This document shows positions 1-5,051 of a stretch of 5,783 bases of DNA, piece after piece (position 1 is the stretch's first letter; every line of letters starts with the position of its first letter). A program made the translations under genes and the position numbers. The DNA comes from BTUB01 sp964392765 (GTDB lineage Bacteria; Babelota; Babeliae; Babelales; Vermiphilaceae): the NCBI GenBank assembly GCA_964392765.1, contig CAYMRF010000067.1, positions 1-5,783 of the forward strand, in the 5' to 3' direction. The notes beneath the pieces were generated by a model. The model did no database searches, was not told where the DNA came from, and saw nothing but the letters and a program-made list of their open reading frames with translations.

Positions 1-852
1 ATCTTGTTTGTTATTGTAATAATTTGCATTAGCGCTGATGGCATGCAATCAAATAAAAGAATGTATTTTGATGTGCCCGAAAACATTTGCAAATCGTGTG
101 AGAAGCCCAGAAAACCATTTTGTAGTAATGCGCCATGTTTGAGAGGTGGTTTTAATATTTTAGGCCAAGCAATAAAAGATGCGTGCTTACTTAATATGAA
201 TCTTGTTTCTCGGGAATCATTTATCGTAATCGCTGCAACACTTCCGGTCTATTTAATGGCGCGGCTTGCCGATGAAAAAGTTCAATGCCACTTCTTTTCT
301 CACGCAAGCCATAAAAATATTAATCAATTACCCTGCTGGTGCCATGAGCTGGTGCGATTTGGGGTAGGGATTCCGATTGTATTATTTGGATCACAACTAT
401 TTCTATCAAACGATCCGGAATGGCGCGAAGCGGCATGGATGCTTTTCTTAGGCATCCCATTCGTAATCTTTGGCAAAGATATTATTAAATCATTCGATGC
501 TGATTTTTGTTTACGCCCGTGGCATGAAACGTACATTAAAGATCATAAGCGATCAATGGGTGGATTCCCATCCGGGCATATGGCACAAGCGGTCTATATT
601 GCCACCTTATATGGCATGAGATTTGGGCATAAAATTGCCGTGCCGCTCACATTTTTTGCGGCGGCACTTGGCATTGTGTTCTTAAATTGCAACCGCCACT
701 ATTTCTCTCAGATGGTTGCCGGTGCCGGGCTTGGGGCATTATATGGTATTGCCGCTAATAAAGTGATTGATACAAAGCTTGCTCAGGATATCACGCTGGG
801 CGTCTGCTTTGATAAACATGGGCCGGCTATTAAAGCAAGCTATCAATTTTAA
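1..852 (+). CDS. PAP2-superfamily membrane phosphatase, 5' end cut off by the window
   Basis: The reading frame is open to the window edge. The first residues (ILFVIVIICISADG|MQ) read as the end of a Sec signal peptide, so the true start probably lies upstream and the TTG at position 4 is unlikely to be the start. Numbering below counts that TTG as residue 1. PAP2 enzymes remove phosphate from lipid phosphates or pyrophosphates at the membrane. Visible motifs: a K162-x8-R171-P172 first motif, a perfect PSGH at 189-192, and a third motif built on N230-R231-H232. About five to six hydrophobic segments follow the signal region. The third motif is off consensus: the Asp four residues after His232 is Gln236, and the Arg six before it is Phe226. 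The N-terminal part has a four-Cys cluster, and the chain ends in the aromatic tail ASYQF. The family call is firm; the substrate (undecaprenyl-PP, phosphatidate or lipid A) cannot be told. The gene is convergent with the next one and shares its stop region. Confidence 0.85.
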   Translation: MLFVIVIICISADGMQSNKRMYFDVPENICKSCEKPRKPFCSNAPCLRGGFNILGQAIKDACLLNMNLVSRESFIVIAATLPVYLMARLADEKVQCHFFSHASHKNINQLPCWCHELVRFGVGIPIVLFGSQLFLSNDPEWREAAWMLFLGIPFVIFGKDIIKSFDADFCLRPWHETYIKDHKRSMGGFPSGHMAQAVYIATLYGMRFGHKIAVPLTFFAAALGIVFLNCNRHYFSQMVAGAGLGALYGIAANKVIDTKLAQDITLGVCFDKHGPAIKASYQF

Positions 853-1235
853 TTACGATGCTGCTTTGCTTCTTCGAGCCATGCTTGTTTTGATTGTTCA
901 AATAAATTGTATTCTTTTACGAGCTCTTTAAAGAATTCTGCTGATTGTTTAGGCGAAAGAGATTCATGTTGCATGCGTATTTCGATGCTTCCTTCATATT
1001 CTGGTTCCGAAGCATCATCAGTAATGGTTCTTGAAACGGTGATGAAGCAATTATCTTTGGTTTTAAAATCGGCAATAATAGTTTTTATTTCTTCAGGGTG
1101 AAAAATCGTAGAATGATTTACAATGTTTGATGAAACAGGGTGAACTACGGTTTTTGGAAGTTTTGCATGAGTATTTAACATGCTTACCACTGGTGCGCTG
1201 ATCATAGATAACAATATTAAAATATAAAATTTCAT
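849..1235 (-). CDS. small secreted protein, third member of a tandem paralog cluster
   Basis: No known family is recognised. The 128-residue product begins with MKFYILILLSMISAPVVS, a likely Sec signal peptide with cleavage near residue 18, leaving a soluble protein of about 110 residues. I chose the ATG at 1235, not the in-frame ATG at 1274, because AAAGGA lies just upstream (1240-1245) and the signal peptide then starts at once. The 1274 start would also fall at the expected transcription start of the promoter at 1280-1307. The C-terminal 30 residues (FFKELVKEYNLFEQ, then AWLEEAKQHRN) match the C-termini of the two upstream neighbours, so this is the most diverged member of a family of three. 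The middle region (about 40-95) shares little with them beyond a His-x-x-x-x-x-Pro pattern. The stop overlaps the convergent PAP2 stop. Role unknown; envelope or host-directed function is a guess. Confidence 0.8.
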   Translation of the reverse strand: MKFYILILLSMISAPVVSMLNTHAKLPKTVVHPVSSNIVNHSTIFHPEEIKTIIADFKTKDNCFITVSRTITDDASEPEYEGSIEIRMQHESLSPKQSAEFFKELVKEYNLFEQSKQAWLEEAKQHRN

Positions 1236-1239
1236 GGTG

Positions 1240-1245
1240 TCCTTT
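1240..1245 (-). promoter_or_regulatory. Shine-Dalgarno that decides the start at 1235
   Basis: Read on the minus strand this is AAAGGA followed by CACC and the ATG at 1235. The upstream in-frame ATG at 1274 lies in an AT-rich run with no comparable site. Confidence 0.6.
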
Positions 1246-1279
1246 GTAGCGTTGATTAAAAAATTTATGAACACGATTA

Positions 1280-1307
1280 ATTATATTTTTTTTATTTAAT
1301 TATTCAA
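1280..1307 (-). promoter_or_regulatory. Candidate sigma70-type promoter for the 849-1235 gene
   Basis: On the minus strand the 79-nt gap between two paralog genes holds TTGAAT (1302-1307), a 16-nt AT-rich spacer and a perfect TATAAT (1280-1285). Transcription would start near 1273, giving a leader of about 38 nt. The gap is AT-rich, so a chance match is possible, but box quality and spacing are good. It implies the third paralog can be expressed apart from the first two. Confidence 0.5.
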
Positions 1308-1314
1308 GTGAAAA

Positions 1315-1695
1315 TTATCTGCCGGCTTCTTCGAGCCATTGCTCAGGTGTTCGGCGTAATAAATTATATCGTTGAGTGAAGATAAAAAATCCGATGGCTG
1401 CATGCGTTCTGGCGATTCTTTCTTCTCGTTCATCCTCACTGCGGACCCCCATAAAATCAAGCAGGATTCCATTTTGAGTTAGCTGTATTGTTCTGAACAG
1501 CGCGAGATTTTCTACCCGAATCACGTTAACTACTTTATTAGGGTAAATCAATAAAAAATGTGAAACTTCTTCTGGTGAATTATGCCGGATCATGCGAGGC
1601 CGATCTACCATCTCAACATCAGGAGTTTCTTCACCTTCAATCATCATTGCTTTAAGGGGCATAGTAAATAAAAATGCGACGAGTAAAATAATCAT
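1315..1695 (-). CDS. small secreted protein, second member of a tandem paralog cluster
   Basis: No known family is recognised. The 126-residue product starts MIILLVAFLFTMPLKA|MM, a short hydrophobic signal peptide that lacks the usual Lys/Arg at its N-terminus, with cleavage predicted after Ala16. The start at 1695 is supported by AAAGGAG three bases upstream. An in-frame ATG at 1743 would add a basic stretch (HKTAPQIKAK) that could act as an n-region, but it has no ribosome site and would overlap the upstream gene by 34 nt. The mature part aligns almost end to end with the upstream neighbour: EMxD at 28-31, His38, Pro41, then IYPNKVVNVI at 50-59 against IFPKKVANVI, and a C-terminal RYNLL with WLEEA. 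The two genes are 14 nt apart and very likely co-transcribed. Confidence 0.82.
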   Translation of the reverse strand: MIILLVAFLFTMPLKAMMIEGEETPDVEMVDRPRMIRHNSPEEVSHFLLIYPNKVVNVIRVENLALFRTIQLTQNGILLDFMGVRSEDEREERIARTHAAIGFFIFTQRYNLLRRTPEQWLEEAGR

Positions 1696-1698
1696 GGG

Positions 1699-1705
1699 CT
1701 CCTTT
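1699..1705 (-). promoter_or_regulatory. Shine-Dalgarno that decides the start at 1695
   Basis: The minus strand reads AAAGGAG, then CCC, then the ATG at 1695. It sits wholly inside the 14-nt gap after the preceding stop, so the genes look like an operon pair without overlap. It argues against the longer start at 1743. Confidence 0.65.
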
Positions 1706-1709
1706 GCTT

Positions 1710-2102
1710 TTATTTGCGGTGCTGTTTTATGAGCTCCAACCATTCTGACTCATTTTTTTCTAATAAACTATATTGTGCCTGTAATTGATAAAAAAGTTTT
1801 TCGGCTTCTTTTTTATCTAGAAGAAGCTCATGAGTGGCAGGTCCGTTCATTCCATGAAACTTAATAATTACTTTGCTGCCCGTGTCTCGTAAAATTCGAC
1901 GAACTATTACATCATTTATATCAATCACATTAGCTACTTTTTTTGGAAATATTTGAGAAAAATAGGTAACTCCAATGGGTGCTTCATGGTGGATGGTGGC
2001 TATTGCCACATCAGACATCTCAATTTCTGAGATAGCCTCTTTTGCTGGTTGGCTAGCCATTATAGGGCAGGCAAAGAAAATAAGAAAAAGTGCGATAACC
2101 AT
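1710..2102 (-). CDS. small secreted protein, first member of a tandem paralog cluster
   Basis: No known family is recognised. The 130-residue product starts MVIALFLIFFACPIMA|SQ, a likely signal peptide cut after Ala17; like its neighbour it has no basic residue at the N-terminus. The start is supported by AAAAGGAG eight bases upstream (2111-2118). The mature protein is collinear with the 1315-1695 product: EMSD at 28-31, His38-His39, Pro42, IFPKKVANVI at 51-60, KFHG at 81-84 (against DFMG), and a C-terminal QYSLLEKNESEWLELIKQHRK. The last residues KQHRK echo KQHRN of the 849-1235 gene. It is divergent from dus with 91 nt between starts and probably leads the cluster transcript; I could not settle on a promoter. 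The length and alternating hydrophobic pattern suggest a compact alpha/beta domain, but this is not proven. Confidence 0.82.
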   Translation of the reverse strand: MVIALFLIFFACPIMASQPAKEAISEIEMSDVAIATIHHEAPIGVTYFSQIFPKKVANVIDINDVIVRRILRDTGSKVIIKFHGMNGPATHELLLDKKEAEKLFYQLQAQYSLLEKNESEWLELIKQHRK

Positions 2103-2145
2103 GGCTAAATCTCCTTTTAGAGTGGCGTTATTTTCAAATCCCTCG

Positions 2146-2151
2146 TATACT
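2146..2151 (+). promoter_or_regulatory. Possible -10 element for dus
   Basis: TATACT lies 43 nt before the dus start codon and would place transcription start near 2158, giving a leader of about 36 nt. There is no convincing -35 box at normal spacing and no extended -10 TG, so the call rests on one hexamer. Confidence 0.25.
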
Positions 2152-2193
2152 GCTCAATAATGGCTTTTTTACCCTCTTATTTCAACTGTTTTT

Positions 2194-3162
2194 ATGAATT
2201 ATTGGCACGATACTATTAAAATTAGCAATCTATCCTTTCCCCGGTTTATTGGGGGGCCCTTAGATGGCATCACCGATTCACCGTTTAGAAGACTGGTGAG
2301 AGACTTTTCTAAGCATGAATTACTGTATTCAGAGATGCGGCATGTGGGCTCAGTAGCCAATGAGAAGGGTGGGGTTAAAGCGCTTGAATTTGATGTTTTA
2401 GAGCGTCCGCTTAACTTCCAATTTGCGGCTAATAAGACCGAGTATATCGAGCGTGCCGTTCATAAAGTACTGGAAAAGGGGGTTGATATGATCGATCTTA
2501 ATATCGGTTGCCCGGCTCAGAATGTGATTGGATCTGGTGCAGGATCGGCGCTTATGGCCGATATTCCCCGCCTTACTCTCATTCTCAAAGAATTCCGCCG
2601 TGTTTGTACGGTACCTTTTACGGTAAAAATTCGCGCTGGTTATAAATGCCAAAATGCGATTGAAGTTGCTCAACTTGCGCAAGATTGTGGCGCTGATGCC
2701 CTTGCAATCCATCCGCGCTTACAAACTCAGAAGTTTGAAGGGCGTCCTGATTATAATTTAGTTGCCCAAGTAAAGAAGGCAATCTCATTGCCGGTAATTG
2801 TTTCGGGCGGCGTGATTAATTGGGCTACGGCGAAATTGGTTTATGAGCAGACCGGGGTTGATGGTTTTCTCATTGGCCGTGGCATATGGTCAAAGCCCTG
2901 GAAGTTGGAAGAGCTTCGCGCTCATTCGCAAGGCCAGCCATTTACCGTTTCCAATCCAGAGATTATGGCCTATGCGCTTAAGCATTTAGATAATATGCTC
3001 AACTATTATGGTCCGCATGGCCTCTATCAATTCCGCAAGCATATACCGTTTTATATTAGAGGGTTGCCCGATGCTTCTCTTGTTCGCCAAAAATTGGTAA
3101 CTTCAACATCGGTTGATCAGGTAAAAGAAACATTCATTCTATTTAGCCAGTCAATTCTATAA
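2194..3162 (+). CDS. dusB: tRNA-dihydrouridine synthase, DusB-like
   Basis: This is a cytoplasmic FMN enzyme that reduces specific uridines in the tRNA D-loop to dihydrouridine. The 322-residue length fits the family. An N-terminal TIM barrel shows GPLDGITDSPFRRL (21-34), the active-site motif NIGCP with catalytic Cys106, GSGAGSALM (113-121), VKIRAGY (144-150), AIHPRLQTQKFEG (171-183), PVIVSGG (200-206) and the phosphate-binding FLIGRG (225-230). The C-terminal helical tRNA-binding domain carries YYGPHG (271-276) and FRKHIPFYIRG (280-290), closest to DusB proteins. Deviations: HPR in place of the usual HGR, and SGG in place of NGD. The ATG at 2194 is the first possible start after an in-frame stop at 2158, yet no Shine-Dalgarno precedes it (the upstream bases are pyrimidine-rich). 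mreC follows 108 nt downstream on the same strand. The family is certain; the DusB subtype is likely. Confidence 0.95.
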   Translation: MNYWHDTIKISNLSFPRFIGGPLDGITDSPFRRLVRDFSKHELLYSEMRHVGSVANEKGGVKALEFDVLERPLNFQFAANKTEYIERAVHKVLEKGVDMIDLNIGCPAQNVIGSGAGSALMADIPRLTLILKEFRRVCTVPFTVKIRAGYKCQNAIEVAQLAQDCGADALAIHPRLQTQKFEGRPDYNLVAQVKKAISLPVIVSGGVINWATAKLVYEQTGVDGFLIGRGIWSKPWKLEELRAHSQGQPFTVSNPEIMAYALKHLDNMLNYYGPHGLYQFRKHIPFYIRGLPDASLVRQKLVTSTSVDQVKETFILFSQSIL

Positions 3163-3193
3163 TTTTAAAAATGTGATATAGGGCGAATAGAAT

Positions 3194-3243
3194 GCCCGCC
3201 GTAGCTTGCCGAGCCGGAAGGCCCGGATAAGCGTAGGCTGGGC
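3194..3243. repeat. GC-rich imperfect palindrome between dus and mreC (copy A)
   Basis: About 50 bases of high GC in an AT-rich intergenic region can fold into one long interrupted stem. Outer arm: GCCCGCC (3194-3200) against GGCTGGGC (3236-3243) with one bulge. Middle: GCTT (3204-3207) against AAGC (3229-3232). Tip: CCG-A-GCC / GGC-C-CGG (3209-3226) around a GGAA loop. Blocks TAGCT, GAGC and GAAGG recur in the same order in the inverted copy after the tRNA (5748-5783). No T-run follows, so it is not a standard intrinsic terminator. It looks like a dispersed REP-like element; its function (mRNA stability, transcript processing) is open. Confidence 0.65.
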
Positions 3244-3270
3244 CGCAGTCCATTGAATAGGGAACCCATA

Positions 3271-4110
3271 ATGGCATTTGCAAAGCGGTATAAAAAATTA
3301 TTCTTTCTTTCAGGCAGTGTATTACTTTCTCTTTTCGTTGCCCAACGGGTTTTCTTTTTTTGCCCGGGTGCACTTGAGCATTATTCATCATATTTGGTGT
3401 ATCCTGCTTTAGTGATTCAAAATCGCATTGCTACTCCCATCAAAGAATATTTTGCTCATAAAAAATCGATTGCCCAGCTGCAAGAGCAATTAGCGCAGGT
3501 ACAGGCAGAGCGGGATACCATCCTTGCTCAGAATATTGAGCTCAATGGCATTATAAGCTTTGCGCAAGATACGCAAGAGCTGGTGGAATTTAAGCAGCGG
3601 TATAATTTTACGCAAGCACTGCTTGCACAAGTACTCGTGAAAAATTTTTCTGAGCAATCCCATTTCTTTTTAATCGATAAAGGCAGCAATGCAGGCGCTC
3701 AAAAAGATATGGTGGTGATTTATAAGGATTGTTTAGTGGGTAAAATTACTGAGGTATATCCGCACTATAGCAAAGTGGTTTTAATCTCCGATCAATCATG
3801 CAAAGTCGCCGCGTATGGCGTGCAAAGTAAAGCATCTGGCATTTATCAAGGGGCCAATGAAGAATGGTCTGGATCACTTAATCACGTAAGCCATTTATCA
3901 AATCTGGAAATTGGAGAGCTGGTAGTCTCCAGCGGCGATGGGCTTATCTTTCCGCGCGGTTTTGGACTAGGAAAGATTAAAGAATATCATACAGAGGGAT
4001 TGTTTCATCAAGTAGCGATTGAACCGTTAGTTGATCTGCATGCGATTAATCATTGTTATGTGGTTCAGAAGGGCGAATGTGTTCAAGAGAACGATCCATT
4101 GACTGCGTAA
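3271..4110 (+). CDS. mreC: Rod shape-determining protein MreC
   Basis: MreC is a periplasmic scaffold, anchored in the inner membrane, that links MreB filaments to the cell-wall elongation enzymes. The 279-residue product is typical. A basic N-terminus is followed by one membrane helix (about 10-30), a coiled coil (about 62-97, HKKSIAQLQEQLAQVQAE onward) and the beta-rich domain. That domain shows family signatures: IDKGSNAGAQKDMVVI (135-150), LVGKITEVYPHYSKVVLISD (155-174), VVSSGDGLIFPRGFGLGKI (218-236) and the end strand VAIEPLVDL (248-256). I prefer the ATG at 3271 over the in-frame TTG at 3253: the former has AGGGA seven bases upstream and starts directly with the basic n-region. mreB and mreD, usual partners, are not adjacent. 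The last 65 nt are overlapped antisense by the 4046-4390 gene. Confidence 0.92.
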   Translation: MAFAKRYKKLFFLSGSVLLSLFVAQRVFFFCPGALEHYSSYLVYPALVIQNRIATPIKEYFAHKKSIAQLQEQLAQVQAERDTILAQNIELNGIISFAQDTQELVEFKQRYNFTQALLAQVLVKNFSEQSHFFLIDKGSNAGAQKDMVVIYKDCLVGKITEVYPHYSKVVLISDQSCKVAAYGVQSKASGIYQGANEEWSGSLNHVSHLSNLEIGELVVSSGDGLIFPRGFGLGKIKEYHTEGLFHQVAIEPLVDLHAINHCYVVQKGECVQENDPLTA

Positions 4111-4390
4111 TCACTTTTCTCTTTTTAGAGGCACGCTCCATGCTATGCTCAATTGGTTCATAGCCTTCTTCTTGTACTCTAACTGTTCTATACTCTTTGC
4201 CCTCGATTAAATCATGTAATTTATCACGAGCTTCTCTTTTTGAAAAAGCAAATATGCGAATCGTGGCGGGCCTTAGTTTGTATTCTTGCTGAAATAGAGC
4301 TTTTAAATAATATTCCGGATATTTTTGCATTGCTTTGAGTGAATTCATGGTGGCAATTGCTGCCACCATAATAACAATTGATCTATTCAT
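4046..4390 (-). CDS. small secreted basic protein with a KKRKV cluster, family unknown
   Basis: I do not recognise a family. The 114-residue product starts MNRSIVIMVAAIATMNSLKA|MQKYPEYY, a clear Sec signal peptide with Ala20 before the cut. The mature part is charged: a helical-looking stretch SKREARDKLHDLIEG (50-64), then a polar tail with KKRKV at 89-93 and HNND at the end. KKRKV resembles a monopartite nuclear import signal, but short basic runs are common. AGGA precedes the start with close spacing, and the start lies only 8 nt after the stop of the GNAT-like gene, so they probably share a transcript. The last 21 codons overlap mreC antisense, as if the gene had once ended earlier. The signal peptide and tight linkage favour a real gene; function is open. 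Confidence 0.7.
   Translation of the reverse strand: MNRSIVIMVAAIATMNSLKAMQKYPEYYLKALFQQEYKLRPATIRIFAFSKREARDKLHDLIEGKEYRTVRVQEEGYEPIEHSMERASKKRKVITQSMDRSLEHIRPSEPHNND
4347..4369. repeat. Perfect 9-bp inverted repeat inside the signal-peptide codons
   Basis: ATGGTGGCA (4347-4355) and TGCCACCAT (4361-4369) pair perfectly around a 5-nt loop. In the minus-strand mRNA the hairpin covers codons 8-15 of the small secreted protein, starting about 20 nt after its start codon. No T-run follows on either strand, so it is not a terminator. It could tune translation, or arise by chance from the MVAA/ATMN codons. Confidence 0.5.
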
Positions 4391-4398
4391 AGTTCCTA

Positions 4399-4968
4399 TT
4401 ATTCGAGTGATTTTTTGTATCCTTGGAATCCTGCTGGATTTGGAATGAGTTCTTTAGTAGGAAGATAATTTGCATCTTCTACAAATCCAAGAGCTTTAAC
4501 AAATTCTTTCATCTTATTAACTTTATCAGAACATGCTGCATAAACTTCTTTTGCGTGAGGAAATTCTTGTTTGGTATAGGCAAAATATTGCCCAACTTTA
4601 TCAAGATGCTCAGGCAATAAGGGAGATTGATGGAAGGCAACTTGAGTTCCCTCTTCATCTAATGCTTCAATGGTTAAAAATCCAACGGGCGTTTGTCCAT
4701 CTTGAACTTTAATAAAACATTTTCCTTTTTGGCCAACCCAGCTTGCAAGAACCGCAAATGGACCTTTTAATGATTCTCTAAGGTGTTCGGCAATACCCTC
4801 ACTATTGGCGTATTTTGGATAAACCTTTAATAAAATATCTTGATACGCGCTTAAATCTTCTCCTTTTTGAGCTTTTACAAAGGTTAACAGTTTTGCTTTG
4901 CCTTTTTCTTCCATTGCAGCAAGATGTAAGCATGAAACTAACAAGCTTAAGATTAACATTTTCTTCAT
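4399..4968 (-). CDS. GNAT-like N-acetyltransferase fold protein with a signal peptide
   Basis: The 189-residue product starts MKKMLILSLLVSCLHLAA|MEEKGK, a good Sec signal peptide. LVSC at 10-13 also fits a lipobox, so a lipoprotein is an alternative. The rest resembles the GNAT fold: an N-terminal alpha part (about 39-75), strands CFIKVQDGQTPVGFLTIEA (84-102), a central strand near 109-113, a helix at 120-135, EVYAACSDKVNKMKEFVKALGFVED (141-165) with the family-typical N..MK.F..ALGF ending, and a last strand at 180-186. The acetyl-CoA loop consensus [RQ]xxGx[GA] is not visible where expected (EHLDKVGQYFA), so catalysis is uncertain. AAGGAG lies 7 nt before the ATG. It precedes the 4046-4390 gene by 8 nt. 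A cytosolic-cofactor fold on an exported protein is odd and suggests an effector or a repurposed fold. The fold call is moderate. Confidence 0.65.
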   Translation of the reverse strand: MKKMLILSLLVSCLHLAAMEEKGKAKLLTFVKAQKGEDLSAYQDILLKVYPKYANSEGIAEHLRESLKGPFAVLASWVGQKGKCFIKVQDGQTPVGFLTIEALDEEGTQVAFHQSPLLPEHLDKVGQYFAYTKQEFPHAKEVYAACSDKVNKMKEFVKALGFVEDANYLPTKELIPNPAGFQGYKKSLE

Positions 4969-5051
4969 TACAGAACTCCTTATTAATTAAACGTATTTTA
5001 ATTTTTTCAATCTAAACATGGCTTTCTTCTAAAATGCGATAATTTTTATAA

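Noticed and set aside
2103..2190. Minus-strand promoter for the paralog cluster (TTGAGC with an AAAATA box)
   Set aside because: The -10 is poor and rival pairs (TTGAAA with ATTATT) are equally weak; no choice can be defended.
2398..2712. 104-residue minus-strand frame inside dus
   Set aside because: It is fully antisense to conserved dus motifs and has no ribosome site or recognisable domain.
3143..3391. 82-residue minus-strand reading frame across the dus-mreC junction
   Set aside because: It runs antisense over the palindrome and the mreC start, has no signal of a family, and its odd composition follows from the GC-rich repeat.
4976..5012. Possible minus-strand promoter TTGAAA with ATTAAT before the GNAT-like gene
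   Set aside because: The -10 would sit on top of the Shine-Dalgarno, leaving no leader, and the AT-rich region yields many such matches.
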